Counted from the stretch's first letter, positions 16,827 through 26,702 are shown. The stretch is 64,000 bases of DNA from Paracidovorax avenae ATCC 19860 (GCF_000176855.2 NC_015138.1:3844001-3908000), one strand, 5' to 3'. The notes: generated from the sequence alone by a model not told the origin. Numbers and translations: made by a program.

Positions 16827-17641
16827 GCATCCATGATCCCCGCGTGAGCGACTGGTGGAAGACATCCATCATCGAAATGAGCCCCGGCGTCATCCGCTAC
16901 CGCGGATATGCCATCGAGGACCTGATCGGCCGCATCGGCTTCACGCAGATGATCTGGCTGATGACACGCGGCGAACTGCCCGGCGAACGCGAAAGCCGGC
17001 TGCTCGACGCCGCCCTGATGTCCGCGGTGGACCATGGCCCGCAGGCGCCCAGCATCGGCATCGCCCGCATGGCCGCGACCTGCGGCGTGGGGCTGAACAA
17101 CGCCATGGCCTCCGCGGTCAACGTGCTGGGCGACGTCCATGGCGGGGCCGGGGAACAGGCCATGGCCATGTACCTCGACATCGCGGCCCGGCAGGACGCG
17201 GGCGCAGCGCCCGGCGACGCGGTGCGCGGCGGGCTGGACGCGGCGATCGAGCGGCACGGCAAGTTCGTCTCGGGCTTCGGCCACCGCTTCCACCCCGTCG
17301 ATCCCCGTGCGCCGCGGCTGCTGGAGCTCGTGGATGAAGCCGCGCGCGAAGGCACCGTGAGCGGCCGGTTCGCTGCCATCGGGCGCGCCGTGGAAGAGGA
17401 ACTGGCGTCCCGCAGGAACGGCCGGCGCATTCCCATGAACATCGATGGCGCCACCGCCGTCATCTATGCGGAACTCGGCTTCCCGCCGCCGCTGGCGCGC
17501 GGCCTGTTCTGCCTGTCGCGCTCCGTCGGCATCCTGGCGCATGCCTGGGAACAGACCGGCCAGGGAGGCCGCAACAAGGGACCGATCCCGCGGGAATACC
17601 TGTGGACGTACGACGGCCCCGCGCCGCGGGAAGTGCCCTGA
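16823..17641 (+). CDS. Citryl-CoA lyase / citrate-synthase-like enzyme
   Basis: 272 aa from ATG 16823, whose ATGA overlaps the CoA-transferase stop. It is a short member of the citrate synthase superfamily (full synthases exceed 370 aa). The motifs NVLGDVHGGAGEQAM, SGFGHRFHPVDPRAPRLLEL and MNIDGATAVIYAELGFPPPLARGLFCLSR correspond to the active-site histidine and aspartate regions. It is expected to cleave or form a citryl-CoA-type thioester. With the CoA-transferase it would activate an imported acid and split it into acetyl-CoA and an oxo-acid. Confidence 0.82.
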   Translation: MSIHDPRVSDWWKTSIIEMSPGVIRYRGYAIEDLIGRIGFTQMIWLMTRGELPGERESRLLDAALMSAVDHGPQAPSIGIARMAATCGVGLNNAMASAVNVLGDVHGGAGEQAMAMYLDIAARQDAGAAPGDAVRGGLDAAIERHGKFVSGFGHRFHPVDPRAPRLLELVDEAAREGTVSGRFAAIGRAVEEELASRRNGRRIPMNIDGATAVIYAELGFPPPLARGLFCLSRSVGILAHAWEQTGQGGRNKGPIPREYLWTYDGPAPREVP

Positions 17642-17680
17642 GCGCCTCGCCGGACGGCACCATCAGGGGAACCAGCCGCC

Positions 17681-18004
17681 CTAGAGGCCGGCGCACGCGA
17701 TCGGCGGCACTTCGGGCGCGGCAACCGAGCGGCTGCCCGTATCGACCGCTAGCCTGACGCGCTCGATGCACGTGTACAGCACGGCGCCGTGCCTTTCCCG
17801 GCTGCAGTCCACGCCCTGCCCGGCATCCACCACCTGGCAGGAGAACCCCATGCCCGACAGGCTGGCCATGGCCGCCTCCAGGCGCGTGCCTGCCGGCACC
17901 ACGGCGGCCACGCGCTCGCCCAGCCGGGCCCGGTCGGGCGTGTAGCAACCGGCCAGGACGAGAGGGAGGGAGGCGGCGAGCAGGCCGTGCGCGAGTCTTT
18001 TCAT
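17681..18004 (-). CDS. Small lipoprotein, unknown function
   Basis: 107 aa from ATG 18004 (MKRLAHGLLAASLPLVLAGC). The lipobox LAGC marks a lipid-anchored protein; no Asp follows the cysteine (CYTPD), so outer-membrane sorting is likely. The mature part is about 88 residues with three further cysteines (SCQV, DCSRE and YTCIE) and a short SLSGMGFSC stretch. I do not recognise a family. It is convergent with the lyase operon, 39 bases away. Confidence 0.7.
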   Translation of the reverse strand: MKRLAHGLLAASLPLVLAGCYTPDRARLGERVAAVVPAGTRLEAAMASLSGMGFSCQVVDAGQGVDCSRERHGAVLYTCIERVRLAVDTGSRSVAAPEVPPIACAGL

Positions 18005-18173
18005 GGGCGCTACTGTCGCAGCATCGTCAATGAAATTGATGCACTGATTCACTTTCTTGCATCCATCAGGCCACGCAGCCGGCTCGACCATGGCTAGGAT
18101 CCGCCGGCGGCCCGCCGTGCTTGGCGCGCCCCCTCCTCCCACCCATCCTTCATCGGAAAGCGAGGCTAGTGCC

Positions 18174-18692
18174 TTGAAAAAAATGCTCTTGTCCCTGATG
18201 GCCTGCTCCATGGCCGCCATCGTCTCTGCGCAGGACGGCGGCGGCGCGCAGGCGCCCTCGGTCGCCGTGAACTTCGGCAAGCCCACCTTCACGCAGAAAC
18301 TCTTCTATGAGAAGCTGTACGAGAAGAAGCCGTTCGAGGACGCCACGCTGTACTACTACGACAACGGCGTGTACAAGATCATCTCCCCGGGCGAAGAGCA
18401 CTACGGCGTGTACGTGGTCCACGGCAAGATGACCGACGACGAGTACGCGGTGAACTTCATTTCCCTGCCCTCGACCGACTGGGGCGGCAAGACCGCCATG
18501 CACGCCCTGAAGTTCAACCGCAAGACCGGCAAGTTCACGCAGCAGGCCACGTGGGAGGACGATCCGAACATCGCCCCGCAGTACGGGCGGTTCAGCCAGG
18601 AGGCGAACACCATCGCCGATCCGCGGCCCGTCAACTGGGACAACCACAACACCACTCCCGGGCAGCGGACGGTCTGGCCGTTCAGCCGCTGA
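18174..18692 (+). CDS. Secreted hypothetical protein
   Basis: 172 aa from TTG 18174, chosen because GAGG lies eight bases upstream and because it supplies the KK of a normal signal peptide (MKKMLLSLMACSMAAIVSAQ); ATG 18183 is the alternative. The mature protein is rich in Tyr, Lys and Asp, with FYEKLYEKKPFEDATLYYYDNG and HYGVYVVHGKMTDDEYAVNFISLP. No cysteine remains after processing. I recognise no family. It is single, with no operon partner. Confidence 0.65.
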   Translation: MKKMLLSLMACSMAAIVSAQDGGGAQAPSVAVNFGKPTFTQKLFYEKLYEKKPFEDATLYYYDNGVYKIISPGEEHYGVYVVHGKMTDDEYAVNFISLPSTDWGGKTAMHALKFNRKTGKFTQQATWEDDPNIAPQYGRFSQEANTIADPRPVNWDNHNTTPGQRTVWPFSR

Positions 18693-18827
18693 CGCCGGGC
18701 CATCAGGCAAGTAACGGCTGGCGGCGCGGCTCCCCTGCGCTGCCGGGCCCGGACCACCCTCCGCGGGAGTGCCGGTGCAGCATGCGCCGCCTGTCCTGGC
18801 GTCCCGCGCGCAGCCGCGCAACGCGTA

Positions 18828-19292
18828 TTACCTGTCGCACTTCCCGGGCTGCGCCAGGCCGAGCTTGGCGATGTCGGTCTTGCCGCGCTCTTCCGTGACC
18901 TGGGCCAGTCCTGCGCCCGCCGTGAAGGCGCCCATGCGGATGTACTGCCGGACGTAGTAGTTCTTGCCGGCGTCCATGAACATCTCCAGCGTGCTGTCCG
19001 AGAACTCGGACTCCGTCTGCAGGGTGTGCTTCTTGCCGCCTTCCACCTGCGTGTAGAAGAACACGTCAGGGGCGCTTTCACCCAGGCATTTGCCATCGAC
19101 CAGGATGTCCTTCTTCAAGGCCTTGCCGATGAAGCTGTCACGGTAGACATACAGGCCGGCATTGCCCGTTGCCGGCGCATCGAATTGCTTGGCCTTGTCG
19201 GATTCGTCCTTGGAAGCCATGTTGACCGAAGCGCATCCGGTGAGAAACAGGGCGGAGAGCGCGAGCAAGGCGAGGGGGCGGCGGATATTCAT
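18828..19292 (-). CDS. DUF2846-like lipoprotein
   Basis: 154 aa with a lipoprotein signal MNIRRPLALLALSALFLTGC. The mature part reads GLYVYRDSFIGKALKKDILVDGKCLGESAPDVFFYTQVEGGKKHTLQTESEFS, the usual DUF2846 pattern (short beta-rich domain, YVYR...vDg...y..v.pGkHtl). A C-terminal CDR may disulphide-bond with the internal Cys. It is probably an envelope lipoprotein of unknown role and stands alone, divergent from the effector-like gene. Confidence 0.8.
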   Translation of the reverse strand: MNIRRPLALLALSALFLTGCASVNMASKDESDKAKQFDAPATGNAGLYVYRDSFIGKALKKDILVDGKCLGESAPDVFFYTQVEGGKKHTLQTESEFSDSTLEMFMDAGKNYYVRQYIRMGAFTAGAGLAQVTEERGKTDIAKLGLAQPGKCDR

Positions 19293-19514
19293 GTCGGTAT
19301 CAATTCCAAGGGGGCGTGGATGTCCGGGAGCCCGCGCAGCCTGAGCCGTCCGGCCTTCCGGCCCGCGACTGTCGAGCCGCAGGCGGGGCGATTATGCATG
19401 AATGTTTCAACACGTAACCGCTTCTTGGAAGGCATCCGACAAGGGTCGCCTCCATGCCTCCCCAAGCAACGGCCGAGTCCCGTGGCCTCTCCAGCAGCTT
19501 GTCCGGGCCTGGGT

Positions 19515-19539
19515 TTCGGCGGCCCGGCGAGCACTTCGT
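19515..19539 (+). promoter_or_regulatory. PIP box upstream of HExxH effector-like gene
   Basis: TTCGG-N15-TTCGT with exactly 15 bases between halves matches TTCGB-N15-TTCGB. It sits 98 bases before ATG 19638 within an otherwise gene-free stretch (19293-19637). That stretch also contains CTGGCGACACCAGG, a small inverted repeat at 19592-19605. The site is in the same orientation as the gene. It is the second such box in the window, 10.4 kb from the first. Confidence 0.6.
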
Positions 19540-19637
19540 TCGTACGCCTCGTACCTCCGGCCACCATGGTGAAATTCCTGAAAACAGCATCCTGGCGACA
19601 CCAGGATGTCCACTCAAACAGTCAGGAAAGATATCCC

Positions 19638-20276
19638 ATGGATCGTTACCCCAGCATTCAAGTCGGCAGTACTTCGCCCAGCTTCAGAAGAGACGTCAAG
19701 GAAGCCCTCGAGAAGATCGACAGCCGCCCTAGCGGCAGCCGCCTTCTCCAACAGATCGAAGGCCTGGCCACACGTGAAAAGAAAGTCACCATTGTCGAGG
19801 CGCAGGCCGGTCAGGCTCCGGTGGCGAGACCACGGCTCACGCCTTCACAGATACACAAGCTCCCTTCTTCGCCCACCCAGAGCCAATTCGAGGAAACGCT
19901 CCTGAAAAATGCTGGAGGAAGCAACTGGCGCAAAACGCGGGGAACCGCGTCGGAAATTCCCTGGAACAAGTACACGGCCGAACCGGAAGTCGATTCCCGG
20001 GGAGTCCCGATCGAGGGAGCCAATCCCGCCAATGCGTTCATCACCCTGGCACATGAACTGGTGCATGCAAAGCACCATCTCGCGGGAACCATGATGTATG
20101 GCGGAGGCCCCGTCACCCGGGAAGCCTCTTCCTCGCGAACCGACGCCGGCAGGGAGGAACTGCGCGCCGTGGGCCTCGGGGAATACGCCAGCACAGGCGA
20201 GCCGAGCGAGAACTCCATCCGCGCCGAGCATGGACTGCCACAGCGAACGAGCTATTCCCGCTCAGGCAACTGGTGA
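19638..20276 (+). CDS. NleD/HopH1/XopG-like zinc metalloprotease, candidate type III effector
   Basis: 212 aa from ATG 19638, with AGGAAAG eight bases upstream; the longer open frame upstream covers a divergent gene and the PIP box. The zinc motif HELVHAKHH places His139, Glu140 and His143, and the downstream [13 protein letters not shown] fits the second conserved block of the M91 family. Size matches NleD and HopH1 (about 220-230 aa). There is no signal peptide, and the first 60 residues are Ser/Arg/Lys-rich. Such effectors cleave host signalling proteins; the target here is unknown. Its last 25 bases overlap the convergent carboxylase gene. Confidence 0.8.
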   Translation: MDRYPSIQVGSTSPSFRRDVKEALEKIDSRPSGSRLLQQIEGLATREKKVTIVEAQAGQAPVARPRLTPSQIHKLPSSPTQSQFEETLLKNAGGSNWRKTRGTASEIPWNKYTAEPEVDSRGVPIEGANPANAFITLAHELVHAKHHLAGTMMYGGGPVTREASSSRTDAGREELRAVGLGEYASTGEPSENSIRAEHGLPQRTSYSRSGNW

Positions 20277-22039
20277 GCAGTCGCGGCCTCTCCCAGCCCC
20301 ACTCGCGCCAGCGGCGTCCCCGCTGCCTGGTAGCTTCCCACGGCCGCGAGCCCGGTGATGCGCCCCGCGCGCGGCGCGGTGACCTGCATCTCCATCTTCA
20401 TCGCCTCCATCACGGCGACCACGTCGCCCTCGGCCACGGTGTCGCCCTCGGCCACCTTCCAGGCCTGCACCGTGCCGGCGACGGGCGCGGGCACCGTGCC
20501 CTCCTCCGCCGCGCTCCCGGTGCCGGCGGACTGCGCCGGGGCGCCGGCAGGCTGCACGCCCGCGCTGGCCTGCAGCCCCTCCTGCAGCAGCAGTGCCGGC
20601 AGCCCCAGGGCCACGCGGCGGCCGTCGATCTCGATGGCGGTGCGCACGAGCGCGGTATCGGCCGGCGGCTCGGCACGTGCGGCGGCGGCCAGGGGCTCGG
20701 CGAAATCGGTCTCGATCCAGCGGGTGTGCACGCGCAGGGCTTCGCCGTTCGTGAAATCCGGGTGCTCCATCACCGCGCGGTGGAAAGGCAGGACCGAGGC
20801 CACGCCGCCGATGCGGAACTCGCGCAGCGCGCGGCGCGCCCGGGCGATGGCCTGCTCGCGCGTGGCGCCCGAAACGATGAGCTTGGCCATGAGCGAATCG
20901 AAAGTACCCGGCACGATGGAGCCGGCCTGCACGCCGGTGTCCAGCCGCACGCCCGGGCCCGACGGCGGCTCGAACGCGGTCACGCCGCCCGGCGTGGGCA
21001 GGAAGCCGCGGCCCACGTCCTCCGCGTTGATGCGGAATTCGAAGGAGTGGCCCAGCGGTTCGGGCGTGCGCGTGATGCGCAGCGGCAGGCCCTCGGCGAT
21101 GCGGAACTGTTCCACCACCAAGTCGATGCCGGTCGTCTGCTCGGTGACGGGGTGCTCCACCTGCAGGCGCGTGTTCACTTCGAGGAACGAGATCGCTCCC
21201 GTGCCCGAGAGCAGGAACTCCACCGTGCCCGCGCTGGTGTAGCCGGCGGCGGCGCAGATGTCGCGCGCGGCGGTGTGGATGCGCTCGCGCTGCGCGGGCG
21301 TGAGGAAGGGCGCGGGCGCCTCCTCCACCAGCTTCTGGTTGCGGCGCTGCAGGGAACAGTCGCGCGTGCCCAGCACCACCACGTTGCCGTGCGTGTCGGC
21401 CAGCACCTGGGCCTCGATATGGCGCGGGCGGTCGAGGAACTGCTCCACGAAGCACTCGCCCCGGCCGAAGGCGGCCGTGGCCTCGCGCACGGCGGAGGCG
21501 TAGAGGTCTTCCACCTCGTCCATGCGCCACGCGATCTTCATGCCGCGCCCGCCGCCGCCGAAGGCCGCCTTGATGATGATCGGCAACCCGTGCTGTTCGG
21601 CGAAGGCGAGCACTTCGGAGACGTCCTGCACCGGGCCGGCGGTGCCTTGCACCAGCGGCGCGCCCACCTGCAGCGCCAGCCGGCGCGCCTCGACCTTGTC
21701 GCCCAGGCGCTCGATGGCCTCGGGCGGCGGGCCGATCCAGGTCAGACCCGCGCCGATCACCGCGCGCGCGAAGCCCGCGTTCTCGGACAGAAAGCCGTAG
21801 CCGGGGTGCACGGCATCGGCGCCGCTCCTGTGGGCGGCGTCCAGCAGCTTGTCGATGTGCAGGTAGGTGTCGGCCGGGCGGTCGCCGCCCAGGCCCCAGG
21901 CCTCGTCGGCCATGCGCACGTGCAGGGCGTCGATGTCGGCATCGGCATAGACGGCGACGGAGGCGAGGCCGTGGTCGGCGCAGGCGCGGGCAATGCGGAC
22001 GGCGATCTCGCCGCGGTTGGCAATCAGGACTTTCTTCAT
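20252..22039 (-). CDS. Biotin carboxylase with fused biotin-carrier domain
   Basis: 595 aa. Residues 1-450 form the biotin carboxylase: [32 protein letters not shown], the ATP-grasp glycine loop [13 protein letters not shown], and [16 protein letters not shown]. After an Ala/Gly linker, residues 520-590 form the carrier domain, with biotinyl Lys548 in EAMKMEM. It carboxylates biotin with bicarbonate and ATP. Its ATG overlaps the stop of the PxpB-PxpC fusion, whose domains are related to carboxyltransferases. Alternatives are a 3-methylcrotonyl-type subunit or a dedicated partner of the Pxp proteins; the neighbourhood favours the latter. Confidence 0.88.
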   Translation of the reverse strand: MKKVLIANRGEIAVRIARACADHGLASVAVYADADIDALHVRMADEAWGLGGDRPADTYLHIDKLLDAAHRSGADAVHPGYGFLSENAGFARAVIGAGLTWIGPPPEAIERLGDKVEARRLALQVGAPLVQGTAGPVQDVSEVLAFAEQHGLPIIIKAAFGGGGRGMKIAWRMDEVEDLYASAVREATAAFGRGECFVEQFLDRPRHIEAQVLADTHGNVVVLGTRDCSLQRRNQKLVEEAPAPFLTPAQRERIHTAARDICAAAGYTSAGTVEFLLSGTGAISFLEVNTRLQVEHPVTEQTTGIDLVVEQFRIAEGLPLRITRTPEPLGHSFEFRINAEDVGRGFLPTPGGVTAFEPPSGPGVRLDTGVQAGSIVPGTFDSLMAKLIVSGATREQAIARARRALREFRIGGVASVLPFHRAVMEHPDFTNGEALRVHTRWIETDFAEPLAAAARAEPPADTALVRTAIEIDGRRVALGLPALLLQEGLQASAGVQPAGAPAQSAGTGSAAEEGTVPAPVAGTVQAWKVAEGDTVAEGDVVAVMEAMKMEMQVTAPRAGRITGLAAVGSYQAAGTPLARVGLGEAATAHQLPERE

Positions 22040-23664
22040 GGCATTCGGGAACGGGTGACAGGTTCGAAGGCGCGGATGGGTCGGAAGCGCACCCAGGCGT
22101 TCACGGGGATCTGGCCCGCCAGGTCCAGGTGATACGGAGCGACGGCGCCGATGACGGGATAGCCGCCGGTGAGGGGATGGTCGGCCAGGAACAGCACGGG
22201 CTGGCCGCTGGGCGGCACCTGGATGGCGCCGGCCACGGCACCTTCGCTGGGCAGTTCACCCTGCACGGCGCGCGCCAGCGGCGTATCGCCGGCCAGGCGC
22301 AGGCCCACGCGGTTGGATTGCGGCGTGACCTGCCAGCGCTGGGAGGCCAGCAGCGCCAGGGCCTCGGGCGTGAACCAGTCCGTGCGCGGACCCGGCACGC
22401 AATCGAGCACCACCTCGCGGCCGGCCCGTGGCAGCTCGCCGGGTGGGCACTCTGCCGCCCCGACGGCCGGCAGCCCCTGCGGCGCGCGCACGGGCAGCAC
22501 GTCGCCCGCGGCCACGGCCGGAGGACCCACGCGGGCCAGGGTGTCGGTGGCGCAGCTGCCCAGCACCGGCGCCACGCGAAAGCCGCCGCGCACCGCCACG
22601 TAGCAGCGCGTGCCGGCGAGCGGTTCGCCAATGGAGAGTTCATCGCCGTCCGCCAGCGCCACGGGCGCGTAGCGCGGCAACGGCCAGCGCCGTCCGTCCG
22701 CGGCCGTGCACCACAGGGGCGCCTCCGCGCCGGTCACGGCCACGACGGTCTCGCCCTGGCTGCACAGGCGCAGGCCGCCCTGCACGGTCTCCAGGCAGGC
22801 GGCATCGGAGGGATTGCCCACGAGCCGGTTGGCGGCGCGGCAGGCGGCCCGGTCCATGGCGCCGGAGGCCGAGACGCCCTGCCCCGCGTGGCCATGGCGG
22901 CCCAGGTCCTGGAACAGGGTCTGCAGGCCCGCGGACAGCACGCGCAGCGCAGGCCCTGGCGCGCCGGCGTCCGGCGCGGCGGATGTGGATGCAGGCGCGG
23001 GGGGCGCCGCAGGCTCCATCGCCTCCAGGGCCTCCCGCGCAGATGCCGGCAGCGTGGCGATGTCCACGAAGCGCACGCGCGCGCCGGGCTGCAGGAGTGC
23101 GGGTGGATCGCGGTCGATGTCCCACATCGCCACGGGCGTGGTGCCGATGATCTGCCAGCCGCCCGGGCTGGCCTGCGGATACACGCCGCTGAAGGTGCCG
23201 GCCAGGCCCACGGCGCCGGCCGGGATGCGCGTGCGCGGCGTGGTGCGCCGCGGCACGTCCAGGAACGGATCACCGCCGGCCAGGTAGCCGAAGCCGGGCG
23301 CGAAGCCCGTGAAGGCCACGGTGTATTCGCTGCCGGTATGGCGGCGCACCACCTCGTCGGGGGTGATGCCCAGCCGCTGCGCCACCTCGGCCAGGTCCTC
23401 GCCGTCGTAGCGCACGGGAATCTCCACCAGGGTCTCGCTGCGCTGCGCCGTGCCACGCACGTCGCGCCGGGCGATCGCTTCGACCAGGGCGGCGAAGCCC
23501 TGCGCCGCAGGCCGGTAGCGGACCAGCACCGTGCGCGCGGCCGGCACCAGTTCTTCGATGCCGGCGATGGGGTCGCGCAGCAGCGAGGCATGCAGCGCGA
23601 GGGTCTGCGGCAGGTCGTCCAGCTCGACCAGCAGGGCGTCCAGGTTGACGGGAAGGAAGCGCAA
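22036..23664 (-). CDS. PxpB-PxpC fusion (5-oxoprolinase / carboxyltransferase-like)
   Basis: 542 aa from a TTG at 23664 ([16 protein letters not shown]), the only sensible start before the hydro-lyase stop. Residues 1-225 are PxpB/KipI-like: [38 protein letters not shown] and PGGWQIIG. A Pro/Ala linker of about 25 residues follows. Residues 255-542 are PxpC/KipA-like: [31 protein letters not shown] and SNRVGLRL. Together with PxpA such proteins hydrolyse 5-oxoproline with ATP. The same fold pair forms the carboxyltransferase of urea carboxylase, so the coupled biotin carboxylase offers a second reading. Confidence 0.85.
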   Translation of the reverse strand: MRFLPVNLDALLVELDDLPQTLALHASLLRDPIAGIEELVPAARTVLVRYRPAAQGFAALVEAIARRDVRGTAQRSETLVEIPVRYDGEDLAEVAQRLGITPDEVVRRHTGSEYTVAFTGFAPGFGYLAGGDPFLDVPRRTTPRTRIPAGAVGLAGTFSGVYPQASPGGWQIIGTTPVAMWDIDRDPPALLQPGARVRFVDIATLPASAREALEAMEPAAPPAPASTSAAPDAGAPGPALRVLSAGLQTLFQDLGRHGHAGQGVSASGAMDRAACRAANRLVGNPSDAACLETVQGGLRLCSQGETVVAVTGAEAPLWCTAADGRRWPLPRYAPVALADGDELSIGEPLAGTRCYVAVRGGFRVAPVLGSCATDTLARVGPPAVAAGDVLPVRAPQGLPAVGAAECPPGELPRAGREVVLDCVPGPRTDWFTPEALALLASQRWQVTPQSNRVGLRLAGDTPLARAVQGELPSEGAVAGAIQVPPSGQPVLFLADHPLTGGYPVIGAVAPYHLDLAGQIPVNAWVRFRPIRAFEPVTRSRMP

Positions 23665-23675
23665 TCGAAACTCCG

Positions 23676-24485
23676 TCAGACGTGGTAGGTGCTGTCGGGC
23701 ACGTCGGTGATGAACATGTGGCCCGGCGCATGGGTGACGGCGAAGGGCACGCCCGACGCCATCACGGCCGCCTGGGGCGTGACGCCGCAGGCCCAGAACA
23801 CGGGCACCTCGCCGGGGCGGATCTCCACCGGGTCGCCGAAGTCGGGCCGCGCCAGGTCGGCAATGCCCAGCGCCGCCGGATCGCCCACGTGCACGGGCGC
23901 GCCGTGCACGGACGGAAAGCGGCCCGAGATGGAGACCGCATCGGCCACCCGGTCGGCCGGAACGGGCCGCATCGACACCACCAGCTCGCCGCGCAGGCGG
24001 CCGGCCGGCCGGCACATGCGCTGCGTGCGGTACATGGGCACGTTGCAGCCCTGGGCGATGTGGCGCACCTCGATGCCGGCCTCCTGCAGCGGCGTCTCGA
24101 AGGTGAAGCTGCAGCCGATCAGGAAGGTGACGAGGTCGGGATGCTGCGCCCAGAGCGCGCTGGCGTCGGCCACCTCCTCGGCCAGCTGTCCATCACGCCA
24201 GACGCGGTAGAGGGGAATGTCGGTGCGCAGGTCGGCGCCTTCGGCGAGCACGGTGGCATGGCTGCCGGCCTCGATCACGTCCAGCACCGGGCAGGGCTTG
24301 GGATTGCGCTGCGCATAGAGCAGGAAATCCCAGGCCCACTCGCGGGGCAGGGCGATCATGTTGGCCTGGGTCATGCCCGGGGCACGGCCGGCGGTGGGCT
24401 CCACCAGGCCGTTGCGGTAGCGGGTACGGGCTTCGCGCGCGGCCTGGATGGCGGCGGCGCGGGCAGCTGCGAGTGACGAATTCAT
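23676..24485 (-). CDS. Putative hydro-lyase (DUF1445 / D-glutamate cyclase-like)
   Basis: 269 aa from ATG 24485 ([14 protein letters not shown]). The family text is clear: [65 protein letters not shown], and [31 protein letters not shown]. Members are called putative hydro-lyases, and a mammalian relative acts on D-glutamate/5-oxo-D-proline, which fits its place between pxpA and pxpBC. It is cytoplasmic and in the operon, 11 bases before the next start and 25 after pxpA. Confidence 0.85.
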   Translation of the reverse strand: MNSSLAAARAAAIQAAREARTRYRNGLVEPTAGRAPGMTQANMIALPREWAWDFLLYAQRNPKPCPVLDVIEAGSHATVLAEGADLRTDIPLYRVWRDGQLAEEVADASALWAQHPDLVTFLIGCSFTFETPLQEAGIEVRHIAQGCNVPMYRTQRMCRPAGRLRGELVVSMRPVPADRVADAVSISGRFPSVHGAPVHVGDPAALGIADLARPDFGDPVEIRPGEVPVFWACGVTPQAAVMASGVPFAVTHAPGHMFITDVPDSTYHV

Positions 24486-24510
24486 CGGTGGCTCCGTTCG
24501 GTGATGCCGG

Positions 24511-25275
24511 TCATGCCGTTCCTGCAAAGGCGCGCAGGGCGATGCCCTCGCGCTCCAGCGCCTCGCGCACGGCGCGGGCCATGTCCACGGCGCCGGGGCT
24601 GTCGCCATGCACGCAGATGGAATCGGCGCGCACGCGGGTGGTGCTGCCGTCGATGGCCTGCACCGTGCCTTCGCGCACCAGCTGCAGCATGCGGCGGGCG
24701 ACCTCGCCGGCATCGTGCAGCACGGCGCCGGGCTCGCGCCGCGACACCAGCGTGCCCTGGGGCGTGTAGGCGCGGTCGGCAAAGGCCTCGGCCACCACGC
24801 GCAGGCCGGCATCGGCAGCCCAGCGCTCCAGCGGCGAGCCGGCCAGCACCACCAGCGCGAGCGACGGGTCGATGGCACGGATGGCGGCGATCACGTCGCC
24901 CGCTTGGCGCTGGTCGTGGGCGATGGTGTTGTAGAGCGCGCCGTGCGGCTTCACGTAGGTCACGCGCGTGCCGGCGGCCGTGGCCAGGCCCTGCAGCGCG
25001 CCGATCTGGTAGATGACATCGGCGACGAGATCGCTGCTGGCCACGTCCATGTTGCGGCGGCCGAAGCCGGCCAGGTCGCGATAGGCCACATGGGCACCCA
25101 CCGCCACGCCGCGCTCCTTCGCGCCGCGCAGCGTGGCCAGGATGCCCGCTGCATCGCCGGCATGGAAGCCGCAGGCCACGTTGGCGCTGGTGACGATGCC
25201 GAGCATGGCGGTATCGTCGCCCATCTGCCAGGCGCCCAGGCTTTCGCCCAGGTCGCTGTTCAGGTCGATTTGCAT
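24511..25275 (-). CDS. pxpA: 5-oxoprolinase subunit PxpA (LamB/YcsF family)
   Basis: 254 aa, the usual length. Typical motifs are [16 protein letters not shown] at the N-terminus, [40 protein letters not shown], and [23 protein letters not shown] at the end. PxpA forms the ATP-dependent 5-oxoprolinase with PxpB and PxpC, returning 5-oxoproline to glutamate. It is in a minus-strand operon between an MFS transporter and a DUF1445 gene, all presumably under the divergent GntR regulator. Confidence 0.92.
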   Translation of the reverse strand: MQIDLNSDLGESLGAWQMGDDTAMLGIVTSANVACGFHAGDAAGILATLRGAKERGVAVGAHVAYRDLAGFGRRNMDVASSDLVADVIYQIGALQGLATAAGTRVTYVKPHGALYNTIAHDQRQAGDVIAAIRAIDPSLALVVLAGSPLERWAADAGLRVVAEAFADRAYTPQGTLVSRREPGAVLHDAGEVARRMLQLVREGTVQAIDGSTTRVRADSICVHGDSPGAVDMARAVREALEREGIALRAFAGTA

Positions 25276-25335
25276 AGGAAAGAAAAAGGATGTCGAGGAA
25301 TGGAGCGCCGGCAGGAAACCTGAAGACAGCCCTGG

Positions 25336-26583
25336 TCAGGCCGCCGCGTCGGTGCTGGCGGAGAGTTCGCGCCCCTGGGTTTCCGGCAGCAGCAGGCAGG
25401 CGATGACGACGATCAGGTACGCGCCCGCGGCCATGTAGCCGATGGAGACGCCCAGCGGCATGCTGGCGCTCATGTGGCCGATCATCGCCGGAAACACCGA
25501 GCCCACGGCGCGGCCGAAGTTGTAGCAAAAGCCCTGGCCCGAGCCGCGGATGTGGCTGGGGAACAGCTCGGACAGGTAGGCGCCCATGCCCGAGAAAATG
25601 CCCGAGAGGAAGAAGCCCAGCGGAAAGCCCAGCACCATCATGGCCGCGTCGGTGATGGGCAGCTGCGTGTAGCAGGTCACCAGCACGCCCGCGCAGACGG
25701 CGAACAGGATGAAGCAGCGGCGCCGGCCCAGGCGGTCGGACAGCCAGGCGCTGGTGAGGTAGCCGGCGAAGGAGCCGAAGATCAGCACCATCAGGTAGCC
25801 GCTGGTGCCCAGCACCGACAGGTTGCGCTCCATCTTCAGGTAGGTGGGCAGCCAGGTGGTGACCGCGTAATAGGCGCCCTGCATGCCGGTGGCCAGCAGG
25901 CTGGCGAACACCGTGGTGCGCAGCACGCCCGGCTTGAAGATCAGCCAGAAGCTGGCGCTCTGCCCCGTGCGGGCCAGCTCGGCCTTGGTTTCACGATAGA
26001 CGGCCGGCTCGCTGATGTTGCGGCGGATGTAGAGGATGAACAGCGCCGGCAGCGCGCCCAGCCAGAACAGCACGCGCCAGGCGTATTGCTGCTCCAGCAG
26101 CGCATAGACGGCCCAGAAGGCGACGGCCGACAGGCCCCAGCCCACCGCCCAGCTGCTCTGCACGAGGCCCACGGCCTTGCCGCGGTGGCGGGCGCGGATC
26201 ATCTCGGCGATCAGCACCGAGCCCACCGACCATTCGCCGCCGAACCCCAGGCCCTGCAGCATGCGGGTGATGAAGAGCTGTTCGGCCGACTGGGTGAAGC
26301 CGCTCAGGAAGGTGAAGAAGCTGAACCACAGCACCGTCAGCTGCAGGATGCGCACGCGGCCGTAGCGGTCGGCCAGGATGCCCGCCAGCCAGCCACCGAT
26401 GGCCGAACTGATGAGCGCGCCGGTGGCGATGTAGCCCGCCTCGGCCTTGGTCATGCCCCAGACCAGGATGAAGGTCGGGATCATGAACGTATAGATCATG
26501 TAGTCGAACGCATCGACGCCATAGCCGACGAAGGCGGCGAAGAGCGTCTTGCGCTCTTCCTTGCTGGTTTCCTTGAGCCACAT
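25336..26583 (-). CDS. MFS transporter (carboxylate/sialate-type)
   Basis: 415 aa with about 12 membrane helices. The MFS loop motif appears as GILADRYGRVRILQL after helix 2, and its second-half counterpart as AWLSDRLGRRRC. GFGGEWSVGSVLIAEMIRARHRGKAVGLVQSSWAVGWG is typical of the sialate/lactate-proton symporter group. It is the first gene of the pxp-like operon, so 5-oxoproline or a related acid is a plausible substrate, though this is inference. A clear ATG is at 26583 (MWLKETSKEERK). Confidence 0.88.
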   Translation of the reverse strand: MWLKETSKEERKTLFAAFVGYGVDAFDYMIYTFMIPTFILVWGMTKAEAGYIATGALISSAIGGWLAGILADRYGRVRILQLTVLWFSFFTFLSGFTQSAEQLFITRMLQGLGFGGEWSVGSVLIAEMIRARHRGKAVGLVQSSWAVGWGLSAVAFWAVYALLEQQYAWRVLFWLGALPALFILYIRRNISEPAVYRETKAELARTGQSASFWLIFKPGVLRTTVFASLLATGMQGAYYAVTTWLPTYLKMERNLSVLGTSGYLMVLIFGSFAGYLTSAWLSDRLGRRRCFILFAVCAGVLVTCYTQLPITDAAMMVLGFPLGFFLSGIFSGMGAYLSELFPSHIRGSGQGFCYNFGRAVGSVFPAMIGHMSASMPLGVSIGYMAAGAYLIVVIACLLLPETQGRELSASTDAAA

Positions 26584-26657
26584 GGTGCGTGTTCCGTTTC
26601 TGCGAAGGGAAGAAGACCCCTGGCACGGAGCAATTACCGCGCCAACGTCTCATCAAA

Positions 26658-26702
26658 GATTCGTCTATTGATGAATCATCTGGATAAATTGTTGAACAAT
26701 TT
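26658..26702. promoter_or_regulatory. GntR-type operator candidates in the MFS/gntR divergent region
   Basis: Within the gene-free stretch 26584-26897, an AT-rich island contains AAATTGTTGAACAATTT (26686-26702), a perfect 8+1+8 palindrome. Just before it is GATTC...GAATC (26658-26677), a 20-bp imperfect palindrome with most bases paired. These are 75-105 bases upstream of the MFS start and the only clear dyads in the divergent region. The remaining bases, 26750-26897, are GC-rich with no gene evident. Confidence 0.55.

Noticed and set aside
16823..17641. Main TCA-cycle citrate synthase
   Set aside because: At 272 aa it is far shorter than the true synthase, and it is coupled to a CoA-transferase, so a citryl-CoA-lyase-type role is preferred.
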